From NCBI GenBank assembly GCA_051439375.1, contig JBFRWB010000087.1:1-64000 (forward strand): a stretch of 64,000 nucleotides of DNA. The letters are read 5' to 3'. Made by a program: the position numbers and the translations under genes. Each line of letters begins with the position of its first letter. The first letter of the stretch is position 1. Shown one piece after another: positions 53,993 to 62,637 of the stretch. The DNA comes from JBGTGT01 sp051439375. GTDB taxonomy: Bacteria; Cyanobacteriota; Cyanobacteriia; Cyanobacteriales; Microcystaceae. The notes beneath the pieces are model-generated. The model made no database searches, was not told the DNA's origin, and saw only the letters and a program-made list of their open reading frames with translations.

Positions 53993-54667
53993 ATGAATCG
54001 CCGTCAACTCTTGCAAAATACAGGACAATTAGGAATTGGGTTAGTTGCTAGTCAATTCTCTGTATCATCTTCCCGTTGTGTCGTTACCCCTACTCAAACT
54101 GAGGGGCCTTTTTATCCCTTAACCTATCCAGTTGAGAAAGATGCTGATTTAACCTATGTAACCGACCCTAAACGACTCTCTAAAGGAGAAATTATCTGGA
54201 TTCGGGGAAAAGTGCTGACTTGTAACGGTGACCCCCTTCCCAAGACAATCGTTGAAATTTGGCAAGCCTGTGTATCAGGACGCTATAACCATGATTATGA
54301 CCCCAATCCTGGCCCAGTTGACCCTCATTTTCAATATTGGGGCGTTACCACCACCGATACCCAAGGAAATTACGCTTTTAGAACTATTAAGCCCGGTGGT
54401 TATCCTGTGACTAAAGATTGGCAAAGACCACCTCATATTCACTTTAAAGTACAAGCGGCTAATTTTTCCCCATTAATTACTCAGTTATATTTCGCCGAAG
54501 AGAAGACTTTAAATCAAAAAGACCGCATTATCCAACGGATTGCCCCGAATGCTCGTTCTTTGGTTATAACTTCCCTGAAAAAAACCCTCACAAAGTCAGA
54601 AAGAGAGGGTCAGTTTAATATTATTTTGGGTACAGGAAACAAAGTTACACCTCATCTTGGGACTTAG
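53993..54667 (+). CDS. Intradiol ring-cleavage dioxygenase with Tat-like signal
   Basis: 224 residues from ATG 53993 (a GTG lies one codon upstream). The N-terminus NRRQLLQNTGQLGIGLVAS is a twin-arginine-like signal. The catalytic domain shows TEGPFYPL, GRYNHD (Tyr ligand), HFQYWGVT (Tyr ligand) and RPPHIHFKV (two His ligands), all as in protocatechuate 3,4-dioxygenase beta-type proteins. In heterotrophs these open catechol rings; secreted cyanobacterial versions have no known substrate. It is divergent from the lipoxygenase gene with 275 bp between. Confidence 0.88.
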   Translation: MNRRQLLQNTGQLGIGLVASQFSVSSSRCVVTPTQTEGPFYPLTYPVEKDADLTYVTDPKRLSKGEIIWIRGKVLTCNGDPLPKTIVEIWQACVSGRYNHDYDPNPGPVDPHFQYWGVTTTDTQGNYAFRTIKPGGYPVTKDWQRPPHIHFKVQAANFSPLITQLYFAEEKTLNQKDRIIQRIAPNARSLVITSLKKTLTKSEREGQFNIILGTGNKVTPHLGT

Positions 54668-54721
54668 TCTTGACGGTAAGAGTATGTCAAGATAATTAAA
54701 TGGAGTGTTGAGTCATCGGGA

Positions 54722-55366
54722 ATGAAAAAAGAACAATGGAGACAGCTTTTAATTGAAAACCGAGTAATTGCAGTGATTCGTTCGCCTAACTTTGACACGG
54801 GCTTAAACATGGCAAAAGCTGTTGCCAAAGGCGGAATTCGCTTAATTGAAGTGACATGGAATAGCGTTGATCCCCTTCCCTTAATCAAACAGTTACAACG
54901 GGAACTTCCCCATTGTGTGATCGGTGTCGGGACAATTTTAACCATCCTAGACTTAAAAGAAGCGATCGCAGCTAAGGCGCAATTTTGTTTTAGTCCCCAC
55001 ACTGATATAAAACTGATTAAGGTAGCGCAAAAACACCAGATTCCCATCGTCACAGGGGCATTAACTCCCACAGAGATTGTTAAAGCATGGCAAGGGGGGG
55101 CAAGTGCGGTTAAAGTGTTTCCCATTGCGACAGTAGGAGGGGTAAACTACCTTCGTGCCATCAAAGCCCCATTGGGTGAGATTCCTTTAATTCCCACGGG
55201 AGGGGTTACCTTGGATAATGCAGCCGCTTTAATCGATGCAGGTGCGATCGCTGTGGGGTTATCGGGTCAATTATTCCCTAAACAGGCGGTCGCTTCACAA
55301 AATTGGTCTAAAATCCGAGACAATGCTTTACTAATTAACGCCTACCTACTTCAAAAAGATGGATGA
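54722..55366 (+). CDS. eda: KDPG/KHG aldolase
   Basis: 214 residues. Splits 2-keto-3-deoxy-6-phosphogluconate to pyruvate and glyceraldehyde-3-phosphate in the Entner-Doudoroff route, which is present in cyanobacteria. VIAVIRSPNFDTGL and GIRLIEVTWNS hold the catalytic Glu, GVGTIL and FSPHTD follow, and the Schiff-base Lys lies in ASAVKVFPI. The reaction could also include 2-keto-4-hydroxyglutarate. The stop overlaps the fni start by eight bases, indicating a shared message. Confidence 0.94.
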   Translation: MKKEQWRQLLIENRVIAVIRSPNFDTGLNMAKAVAKGGIRLIEVTWNSVDPLPLIKQLQRELPHCVIGVGTILTILDLKEAIAAKAQFCFSPHTDIKLIKVAQKHQIPIVTGALTPTEIVKAWQGGASAVKVFPIATVGGVNYLRAIKAPLGEIPLIPTGGVTLDNAAALIDAGAIAVGLSGQLFPKQAVASQNWSKIRDNALLINAYLLQKDG

Positions 55367-56405
55367 ATTAACTAAAAACCGTAAAACTGAACATATCAAC
55401 ATTGTTTTAGAAAAAGATGTGACGGCTAAGGGAATTACCACAGGATTTGAACACTTTTTGCTCGAACACGATGCCCTACCCGAAGTTAATCTCGATGATG
55501 TTGATCTTAGCTTAACCCTCTGGCAACGTTCCTTAAACGCCCCCATACTGATTAGTAGCATGACAGGGGGAACGGAAATTGCCCATATCATTAACTTACA
55601 CCTTGCTGAAGCTGCACAAGCGTTAGGTATTGCTATGGGTGTGGGATCTCAACGGGCTGCGCTGGAAAATGAGTCCCTTGCAACCACTTACCAAGTCCGA
55701 AAGATTGCCCCTGACATTCTCTTATTCGCTAATTTAGGGGCAGTGCAGCTTAATTATGGCTATGGCATCGAACAAGCGAGAAAAGCGGTGGGAATGATCG
55801 AAGCAGATGCCCTAATTCTTCATCTGAATCCCCTACAAGAAGCTGTCCAACCGGAAGGCGATCGCCAATGGGCGAACCTTTATTCTAAAATTGAAGCCCT
55901 TACGACTCAATTATCCGTCCCTGTTATTGCTAAGGAAGTGGGAAATGGAATTAGTGGTAAAGTTGCCCGTCGTTTAGGAAATTGTGGAGTCGCAGCCATC
56001 GACGTTGCCGGTGCAGGGGGAACAAGTTGGAGCGAAGTAGAGGCTTATCGACAAAAAGATCCCTACTATCGCAAGTTAGCCCATTGTTTCGCTGGATGGG
56101 GCATTCCCACAGCAATATGCTTACAACAAGTCCATCAGGTTGTTCCTCAATTGCCTATTTTTGCAAGTGGGGGAATTCGTAGTGGGGTAGATGCAGCCAA
56201 AGCGATCGCATTAGGGGCAACGTTAGTAGGGAGTGCAGCACCTTTTCTAGCAGAAGCAAAGCATAAGGGAACGGCTGTATATGAAAAGTTTAAGCTATTG
56301 ATAGATGAGTTGAAAATTGCTGCTTTTTGTACGGGTTCAGCCAATTTAGAACAGTTAAGACAGGTTAATTTACTGGATACGAGGGGTCATTTCAGTGATC
56401 AGTGA
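55359..56405 (+). CDS. fni: Type 2 isopentenyl-diphosphate delta-isomerase
   Basis: 348 residues. FMN- and NAD(P)H-dependent isomerase that interconverts IPP and DMAPP for carotenoid, phytol and quinone synthesis. NRKTEHINIVLEKDV, ISSMTGGTEIA, GVGSQRAAL, DVAGAGGTSWSEVE and FASGGIRSGVDAAKAIALGA (quoted in part) match the family's substrate and FMN sites. Cyanobacteria use this type instead of the type 1 Idi. Start overlaps eda by eight bases. Ends in a TGATCAGTGATCACTGA repeat. Confidence 0.96.
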   Translation: MDELTKNRKTEHINIVLEKDVTAKGITTGFEHFLLEHDALPEVNLDDVDLSLTLWQRSLNAPILISSMTGGTEIAHIINLHLAEAAQALGIAMGVGSQRAALENESLATTYQVRKIAPDILLFANLGAVQLNYGYGIEQARKAVGMIEADALILHLNPLQEAVQPEGDRQWANLYSKIEALTTQLSVPVIAKEVGNGISGKVARRLGNCGVAAIDVAGAGGTSWSEVEAYRQKDPYYRKLAHCFAGWGIPTAICLQQVHQVVPQLPIFASGGIRSGVDAAKAIALGATLVGSAAPFLAEAKHKGTAVYEKFKLLIDELKIAAFCTGSANLEQLRQVNLLDTRGHFSDQ

Positions 56406-56412
56406 TCACTGA
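56392..56412. repeat. TGATCAG/TGATCACT short repeat at the fni stop
   Basis: TTCAGTGATCAGTGATCACTGA spans the stop codon of fni, making up the last codons (F-S-D-Q) of the protein. It folds on itself (TCAGTGATCA and TGATCACTGA). It belongs to the heptamer repeat family of the window and may act as an end-of-gene hairpin. Confidence 0.6.
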
Positions 56413-56468
56413 AGTGAGAGGAGGTGTGGGGTATTTTATTCTTATTTGAACTAACTATAACTATGGGA

Positions 56469-56705
56469 TTAACCGACTAAGTGAGTTAGATGACCTAGTT
56501 CTAATGCAGCAGCCGCAATCGCACCTAAAGCAGCGAGTTTTAATAAAGGTGCAACGTCCCCTGTTGACTGACGGCTTTCTACATTGTTAGATCGGCGGAT
56601 ACGTCCGTAAAGATCCACAGATCCTAGCATAAAGAAAAGAAGACCTAGTAAACTCATCTCGGATCTAGGCTGTTGTAAACCGTAGTAATTGTTTAACTTG
56701 TCCAT
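56469..56705 (-). CDS. Small membrane protein, unknown
   Basis: 78 residues with two hydrophobic segments, one around LLGLLFFMLGSVDLYG and one at the C-terminus (LAALGAIAAAALELGHL). A polar loop of about 25 residues joins them. A possible ribosome site (GAGGTGT) precedes the ATG by several bases. I do not recognise the family. The gene is convergent with fni and divergent from the Rieske flavoprotein gene. Confidence 0.6.
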   Translation of the reverse strand: MDKLNNYYGLQQPRSEMSLLGLLFFMLGSVDLYGRIRRSNNVESRQSTGDVAPLLKLAALGAIAAAALELGHLTHLVG

Positions 56706-56884
56706 AGTAGATACACCTCAATGTTGAAATCTTTGCACTATAGGAATCTTAACAACTTCTGGCGAGAATGTAAACTATTGTTAAAATTGATTGACATAAA
56801 ATCCATCCAATGGAACATCATCCCTAGCAAAGAACGTCCCTATAGCATTATGATAGAAAGCTGAAAAAATTTTGTGGTGTTTTC

Positions 56885-58816
56885 ATGAGTCAATCTACCC
56901 CTCCTCCTCTCCCATCTCTATCTCGACGCACAGCTTTAAAACTCATTAGTGTAGGTACATTGGGAAGTTTGGTCGGATATTCCCGTTTTAGTAAGCCTCA
57001 GCCATCTGTTTATCAATCTCCTCTTTTATCCCTTCCTTCTCGGCTGAATAATTCTAAATCTGTGGTGGTTATTGGTGCGGGGTTAGCGGGGTTAGCTTGC
57101 GCTTATGAGTTGAGTCAGAGGGGGTTTCAGGTTACTCTCTTAGAAAAATCGCCCAATTTAGGTGGTAAGATTGCCAGTTGGACGATTAAGATGGGAGAGG
57201 AAACTTTTAAGATGGAACATGGTTTTCATGGGTTTTTCCCTCAATATTATAATTTAAAGGGGTTAGTGGCTGAATTGGGGATTAAAGAGCATTTTAAGTC
57301 TCTTAAGTTCTATTCGGTGGCGTTTAAGGATGATAATTACCAAGCAGAAGTCTTTCGTCCGAGTCATTCGGCGTTCCCTTGGAATATTGTAGATTTAGGG
57401 GTTTGGTCGTCAAATCGCTTAAAATGGGGGATTAATTTGGCTAAACCGTCCCATTGGGAAGTCTTTCGAGCAATTACAGGATTTAGAATGTCCCACAGTT
57501 ATGATCGTTATGATAACCTCTCTGTGGCTGATTGGGTGAAACGAGGATTTCCCCAAGGGTTATATGACCTTTATTTCCTTCCTTTTGCTAAATCTAGTTT
57601 AAATGCGCCTGATACCCTTAGTACGGCGGAATTATTACAGTTTTTTCACTTTTACTTTTTTGGTAACCCAGAAGGACTGGCGTTTAATGGGACAAGGGAT
57701 GATATGGGGACAAGTTTAGTTCAACCCATTGCAAGTGCGATTGAAAATAAGCAGGGTTCGATTATAAAAGAAGCGACAGTGAGTAATTTGCAATCTCAAG
57801 GGGGAAAAGTTACAGCTTTAACTTATCAACAGGGAAATGAATATAATTCTGTTCCTTTTTGGGTAGAACAAAATACCAAACTTGGACAAAATTATTATGG
57901 CGCAGGTGATAAGGTCTTTTTAACACAAAATGATAATAAGGAAGCTGTTTCTTTAACCTGTACCCATCAAGGTTGTACGGTGAGTCAACAAGCGGATGGT
58001 AGCTTTTTATGTCCTTGTCATGGAGCAAAATATAATGCTAAGGGGGAAGTTATACAAGGCCCCGCTAAACGGAATTTAACTCGATTTAATGTTAATAATC
58101 AGCAAGAGAATGAAGTAGAATTAGTGGCGCAAACGGTAGAAAATAATCATACAGAACAACAAATTAAAGCGGATTATTATGTTATTGCAACGGATGTTAT
58201 TGGGGTTAAACAGATTATTAATCAGATGACAGGAGATGTTCCTAGGGGTTTAAAAGAGCAAGTAAATGAGTTAGCTTTAGCAGATCCTTTTGCAGTAGCA
58301 AGGTTTTGGTTTGACAAGGATTTTGAGTGGGAACATAGCGATTTTACCTCTTTATCAGGCTATGCACTCACCGATAGCATTACTCTTTATCATCGTATTC
58401 AAGAACAATTTATTGAATGGTCAAATCGTACTGGGGGAAGCGTTATTGAGTTACACGCTTATTGTTATAAAGAGAAGGAATTTCCCACCCAAGAAGCTTT
58501 ATTAACGACCTTTGAAAAAGAATTATATGAGGTTGTTCCTGAATTAAGCAACGCCAAGGTATTGCATCGGGAATTAGTGAATCAAAAGAACTTTTCGGGT
58601 TATCCTCCTAATAGTTATCAAAATCGTCCTGAAACAGTTAGTAAAATTGATAATCTTTTCTTTGCAGGTGATTGGGTGAAAATGCCTTTTCCTTGCGGCT
58701 TAATGGAACGTGCAGTGAGTAGTGGACTTCTTGCTGCTAATGAGATTTTACAACAAGAAAACCTACAACAACGGGAAATTTTAACGGTTATGCCAGAAGG
58801 AGTGTTAAAAATATAG
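56885..58816 (+). CDS. FAD-dependent carotenoid desaturase-like protein with inserted Rieske domain (CrtU/CruE-like)
   Basis: 643 residues. A twin-arginine-like leader (SRRTALKLISVGTLGSLVG) is followed by the FAD motif VIGAGLAGLACAYELSQRG. About residues 340-400 carry a Rieske [2Fe-2S] site, CTHQGC and CPCHGA. The C-terminal FAGDWVKMPFPCGLMERAV is the FAD-binding end of phytoene-desaturase-type enzymes. FAD plus Rieske in this order is seen in isorenieratene synthases (CrtU) and the cyanobacterial beta-carotene desaturase/methyltransferases, so an aromatic carotenoid role is possible, but the exact reaction is unsure. No other carotenoid gene is adjacent apart from fni 0.5 kb upstream. Confidence 0.7.
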   Translation: MSQSTPPPLPSLSRRTALKLISVGTLGSLVGYSRFSKPQPSVYQSPLLSLPSRLNNSKSVVVIGAGLAGLACAYELSQRGFQVTLLEKSPNLGGKIASWTIKMGEETFKMEHGFHGFFPQYYNLKGLVAELGIKEHFKSLKFYSVAFKDDNYQAEVFRPSHSAFPWNIVDLGVWSSNRLKWGINLAKPSHWEVFRAITGFRMSHSYDRYDNLSVADWVKRGFPQGLYDLYFLPFAKSSLNAPDTLSTAELLQFFHFYFFGNPEGLAFNGTRDDMGTSLVQPIASAIENKQGSIIKEATVSNLQSQGGKVTALTYQQGNEYNSVPFWVEQNTKLGQNYYGAGDKVFLTQNDNKEAVSLTCTHQGCTVSQQADGSFLCPCHGAKYNAKGEVIQGPAKRNLTRFNVNNQQENEVELVAQTVENNHTEQQIKADYYVIATDVIGVKQIINQMTGDVPRGLKEQVNELALADPFAVARFWFDKDFEWEHSDFTSLSGYALTDSITLYHRIQEQFIEWSNRTGGSVIELHAYCYKEKEFPTQEALLTTFEKELYEVVPELSNAKVLHRELVNQKNFSGYPPNSYQNRPETVSKIDNLFFAGDWVKMPFPCGLMERAVSSGLLAANEILQQENLQQREILTVMPEGVLKI

Positions 58817-58920
58817 CCTAAACAGGTAACTTTTCTCCTGATCAAATGACACAAAGTACCTCACTTCTTAAGCAAGAGGCTCGAATTCACCAATAATTAA
58901 GTCGTAAATTAATATATGAT

Positions 58921-60030
58921 TTAACTGGCAAATTCATTTCCACCTCGGTAACGATAATAAGCTGCACAAGCTCCTTCAGAAGATACCATTGGTGCGCCTA
59001 AAGGATGTTCAGGGGTACATTTTGTGCCAAAAACGGGGCAATTTTCAGGCTTTTTATATCCCTGCATAATTTCCCCACTGATACACTCATTTTTGACCAC
59101 TTGAAATACTTGCTGATTTAACTCAGTTTGGAATTTATTCAGCGCATCATAAGCAGAATATTTATCTTGTAACCCTAGTCCACTTTGAGGAATTTGTCCA
59201 ATTCCTCGCCAAGTTTGAGGGACAATTTTAAAAACATCTTGAATCAGATTTTTTGCTGTTAAATTACCTTCGTTTTTAACAGAGCGAATATATTGATTAT
59301 CACAATCAGATTGTCCCTTTTCTAACTGTTGTACACACAAATAAATCCCTTGTAAAATATCGATAGGTTCAAAACCTGTAATCACAATGGGAACGTCATA
59401 TTTCTCAGCAATGGGTTGATATTCCTGTGTTCCCATTACTGTACAAACATGACCCGCCGCTAAAAATCCCTGAACCACACAGTTATCAGAAGATAAAATT
59501 GCCTCCATCGCAGGAGGAACAAGAACATGGGAGATTAACACAGAAAAATTCTTTATTTTTTGCTGATAAGCCTGATAAACCGTCATAGCCGTTGCAGGTG
59601 CTGTGGTTTCAAACCCAACTGCGAAAAAAACGACCTGTTTATCTGGGTTAGTCTGAGCAATTTTTAGACAGTCTAAAGGGGAGTAAACAATGCGAACATC
59701 GCTTCCAGATGCTTTAAGAGACAGCAAATCCTCTGTTGTACCTGGAACTCGCAACATATCCCCAAATGAGCAGAATATCACATCAGATAAAGCTGCGATC
59801 GCTAATGCACGATCAATAATTTCGATGGGAGTGACACAAACGGGACAACCGGGGCCATGAATAAGGGTAATATCATCAGGAAGTAGTTGATCAATGCCAT
59901 ATTTAACGATAGAATGGGTTTGCCCCCCACAAATCTCCATAATCGTCCAAGGCTGATGAGTAATCTCTTTAATCTGTCTTGCATAGTTCTGGGCAAGGGT
60001 TTCATCTCGATATTCGCTAACAAATTTCAT
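58921..60030 (-). CDS. hypD: Hydrogenase maturation protein HypD
   Basis: 369 residues. HypD is the iron-sulfur scaffold that with HypC assembles the Fe(CN)2CO unit of [NiFe] hydrogenases. Motifs: TIMEICGGQTHSIVKYG, LIHGPGCPVCVTP, FFAVGFETTAPATA, VVQGFLAAGHVCTVMG, and the C-terminal Cys cluster (CISGEIMQGYKKPENCPVFG and CTPEHPLGAPMVSSEGACAA, quoted in part). All Cys are present. No other hyp gene lies in the window, as usual for the scattered hyp genes of cyanobacteria. Confidence 0.97.
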   Translation of the reverse strand: MKFVSEYRDETLAQNYARQIKEITHQPWTIMEICGGQTHSIVKYGIDQLLPDDITLIHGPGCPVCVTPIEIIDRALAIAALSDVIFCSFGDMLRVPGTTEDLLSLKASGSDVRIVYSPLDCLKIAQTNPDKQVVFFAVGFETTAPATAMTVYQAYQQKIKNFSVLISHVLVPPAMEAILSSDNCVVQGFLAAGHVCTVMGTQEYQPIAEKYDVPIVITGFEPIDILQGIYLCVQQLEKGQSDCDNQYIRSVKNEGNLTAKNLIQDVFKIVPQTWRGIGQIPQSGLGLQDKYSAYDALNKFQTELNQQVFQVVKNECISGEIMQGYKKPENCPVFGTKCTPEHPLGAPMVSSEGACAAYYRYRGGNEFAS

Positions 60031-60136
60031 TCTTAATAATTAAAGTAAAATTCTTGAAATATCTAGAATATTAACGGTTACACCAAAAAAGAGAAGGTAA
60101 ATTTATCCTTAAATTTTAAGGTAATTTAAGTAAATT

Positions 60137-60157
60137 AGACGATTATTCGTCTTTTTT
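60137..60157 (+). terminator. Intrinsic terminator without an upstream gene on its strand
   Basis: AGACGA-ttat-TCGTCT followed by TTTTT is a textbook plus-strand terminator. It lies 107 bp upstream of hypD, which is read the other way, and no plus-strand gene ends nearby. It may stop an antisense or small RNA that starts in the hypD 5' region. On the minus strand there is no T-run. Confidence 0.7.
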
Positions 60158-60325
60158 GCTATTCTTAAAAACCTGACAATAATTAATCTTTTTTTAAGAT
60201 GAGTTCAAAATACATACTAGAAAAAAAGATATTTAGAATAAATTTGTAGGAGAATTTATAAACTGTCCCTACTATATAAATCGTAGTTCCGAACCTCTAT
60301 AACTTCTGGACTCCTTTCCTTTACT

Positions 60326-60550
60326 CTAAGGATTAGAGACTTGATTTTGATAAAGTGATTGTAATAAGTTATCTAATTGTTCAGGGGGACAGCATTCAAT
60401 TAAAGCGTAAAAAACATCCAACAATTTTGCTGCACTATCTCCATGAAGAGGACTTAATCCCCACACATCCTGTACCCATTCTTGGGGAGATTCAGTATCA
60501 AAAATTAAGCGTTCTAAAAGTTGTTTTGCTTCAGTTTGAGAAAGAGACAT
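60326..60550 (-). CDS. Small hypothetical protein
   Basis: 74 residues, probably all helical and acidic, with no signal peptide or membrane segment. Features include LLERLIFDTESPQEWVQDVWG and a Cys pair (ECCPPEQL). The start ATG 60550 has AAGTAAT-like sequence upstream but no strong ribosome site; a repeat cluster follows upstream. I do not recognise the family. The open frame on the other strand is less plausible. Confidence 0.55.
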   Translation of the reverse strand: MSLSQTEAKQLLERLIFDTESPQEWVQDVWGLSPLHGDSAAKLLDVFYALIECCPPEQLDNLLQSLYQNQVSNP

Positions 60551-60669
60551 GATAGAAAATAATAAGTAATAAGTAAATACTGCTCACTGATAACTGTTCA
60601 CTGTTTTCTATCGCTATTTTATAATTAATTCTGTTGACTGATTGATAAATTTTATTTAACGAAGCGTCT

Positions 60670-61389
60670 ATGATGTTAAACTCACCAAAAACAGCCACTG
60701 TACTCAAGTTACCTCTTCATCTCCTTCCTAGTTATACCGATTGGTTAGTCGAACGAATCGAGGAAGGTAACGGTACTCATGTCGTCACATTAAACGCAGA
60801 AATGGCTATTTTAGCCGAAAAAGAACCAGAGGTTGCTAATATTATCAAAAAAGCTGAATTAGTCGTTCCTGATGGTGCAGGTGTTGTAATTTATTTACGC
60901 TTACGGAAATATAAACAAAAACGCTGTCCGGGTATCGAATTAGCCGCTTCTGTCATGGAAAAAGTCGGACAACAAGGAACGTCTGTGGCATTCTATGGAG
61001 GAAAACCAGAGATAATGGACGCTGCGGTTAAAAGTTGGCAGAAAAAAATCCCTAATCTTTCTCTCATAGCCAGTCATGGTTATCTTTCGGCTGAAGAACA
61101 AGAAAATTGGGTGAAACAATTGCAAGACCATCAGCCTCGCTTAATTTTGGTGGGTTTAGGTGTCCCTCGTCAAGAATTTTGGATTCAACAACACCGTCAT
61201 CTTTGTCCTCATGCGACATGGATGGGGGTAGGAGGAAGTTTTGATATTTGGTCTGGCGTAAAAAATCGCGCCCCGAAATGGTTACGCGAGAATAATTTAG
61301 AATGGTTGTACAGATTGTATCAAGAACCTTGGCGTTGGCGCAGAATGTTAGTTTTACCCCAGTTTTTTATTCGTTCTTTCTTTCCTTAG
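60670..61389 (+). CDS. WecG/TagA/CpsF family glycosyltransferase (GT26)
   Basis: 239 residues. GT26 enzymes add a ManNAc or ManNAcA residue to a lipid-linked GlcNAc. TLNAEMAILAEKEPE and VVPDGAGVVIYLRLR hold the N-terminal substrate and catalytic Asp (PDG) sites, and LILVGLGVPRQEFWIQQH and GVGGSFDIWSG are the conserved central block, followed by RAPKWLRENNLEWLYRLYQEPWRWRRM at the C-terminus (in parts). The start is ATG 60673 or 60670 (two in a row). Acts in the cytoplasm at the membrane face; a link with the main glycan cluster is possible. Confidence 0.94.
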   Translation: MMLNSPKTATVLKLPLHLLPSYTDWLVERIEEGNGTHVVTLNAEMAILAEKEPEVANIIKKAELVVPDGAGVVIYLRLRKYKQKRCPGIELAASVMEKVGQQGTSVAFYGGKPEIMDAAVKSWQKKIPNLSLIASHGYLSAEEQENWVKQLQDHQPRLILVGLGVPRQEFWIQQHRHLCPHATWMGVGGSFDIWSGVKNRAPKWLRENNLEWLYRLYQEPWRWRRMLVLPQFFIRSFFP

Positions 61390-61480
61390 AAGAAGGTAGA
61401 AGTTGAAGGGCAGAAGGCAGGAAACTAATATCCAAGTCCTATTCTGCCAAGTCCTTGTTCCAACAACATTTTCCAACTAT

Positions 61481-62431
61481 TCACTGGTTACTGAAATGAC
61501 TAATCGTTGGCTGCTGAAAAGAGACAGATTCCGTTTTTGCCTCAAAAACAGTAGTTTCTTGTAATAAACTGCTAAATTCTGGCAAATTAACCGATTCAAC
61601 TAGAGCTTGCCATTCTTTTTCTAAATTTTCAGAATTTCCTTCTTGCTGGTAAAGACGAATTACTGTATGCAAAGCATCTTGCCAGCGATTAGTTTGTTGA
61701 TAGAATGACAGTTGTTCAAGAGAAGACGCTGAATTATTAGGGACATCTTTTACCCGTTGAATCAGTCCCTCTACTACTAAATCCCGTTCCCGATAATTGG
61801 CATCACAAATTGCTGATAAATACCAATGATAGGTCTGATTCGCTTCTAAACCATGGGATGCAGGAAGTTGAATAGCCATAATGCCACCCGATGCTTGAAG
61901 CGTTATCTTAGCCGTATAAATAACCTGTCGTTGGTCATCTTGGAGAACAAACTCCATCTCAGGAGAATCTGATAGAGTAGGAACAGCAAAATAAAGGGTA
62001 GGAGTGGCACTAGCGGTTAATCCTAGCAAATTTTCTGGAATTAACGCGGTTATCTGGCGAATATCCTCAGTACAGTGAGTTGCAGTGTTGCCAAACAAAT
62101 TTTTATCTAACAATAAAGCGATATCTCTCCTTGCACTACCCGGTTTACGACGACCGGGCAGTTCAGCAAAACCGTCTCTTGCACTACCCGGTTTACGACG
62201 GCCGGGCAGTTCAGCAAAACCGTCTCTTGCACTACCCGGTTTGCGGCGGCCGGGCAGTTCAGCTAGCTGTCGGCTACTTCCCGGTTTACGTCGGTTCGGG
62301 ACTAATAATGAACTCTCTTCTGAAGAAGAAGACGCTAAAGTCGGTTGAATAGGGTCAAAAATTCCCCCTCCAATAAGGACAGCTAAACTGGCCAGAACTA
62401 AGGTGCGACAACAGGGAAAATTTGCTAACAT
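61481..62431 (-). CDS. DUF928 domain protein with GRRKPGSAR repeats
   Basis: 316 residues of the cyanobacterial DUF928 family, usually exported. A signal peptide is evident (CRTLVLASLAVLIGGGIFD). Residues about 44-101 contain three units of the 16-residue sequence AELPGRRKPGSARDGF and a degenerate fourth, encoded by a 48-bp tandem repeat. The rest matches the DUF928 fold (LTASATPTLYFAVPTLSDSP, YTAKITLQASGGIMAIQLP, YHWYLSAICDANYRERD, each in part). Function unknown. Divergent from the CHASE2 gene. Confidence 0.85.
   Translation of the reverse strand: MLANFPCCRTLVLASLAVLIGGGIFDPIQPTLASSSSEESSLLVPNRRKPGSSRQLAELPGRRKPGSARDGFAELPGRRKPGSARDGFAELPGRRKPGSARRDIALLLDKNLFGNTATHCTEDIRQITALIPENLLGLTASATPTLYFAVPTLSDSPEMEFVLQDDQRQVIYTAKITLQASGGIMAIQLPASHGLEANQTYHWYLSAICDANYRERDLVVEGLIQRVKDVPNNSASSLEQLSFYQQTNRWQDALHTVIRLYQQEGNSENLEKEWQALVESVNLPEFSSLLQETTVFEAKTESVSFQQPTISHFSNQ
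62130..62300 (-). repeat. 48-bp tandem repeat in the DUF928 gene
   Basis: Three units start at 62130, 62178 and 62226, with a degenerate fourth from 62274. Each contains CCCGG and CCGGG arms that could form a hairpin around the TTTACGACGG core. The repeat is in frame and the copies differ at only a few bases, so it has expanded recently. It makes a highly basic, disordered stretch just after the signal peptide. Confidence 0.9.
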
Positions 62432-62637
62432 AGGAACTATTCCTCGTCAAAGTGCTAAAAAATGGATAAAAGCCCCTTGCTTAGCTTTAATCCAATAAAC
62501 TCCTGCTAAAGATGACTGACAAAACAGCCCTTTATAATATATATTTCTATTGTATTTGTATCCTCTCCCTAATGTCCAGATCAATGCGGTCAAAAATTTA
62601 ACGATCTCTCCTAAACAGTAACCGATTGTGAGTAGTC

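Noticed and set aside
62080..62352. Two plus-strand frames with LALPGLRRPGSS-type repeats
   Set aside because: They are the reverse reading of the 48-bp repeat in the DUF928 gene and lack starts with ribosome sites.
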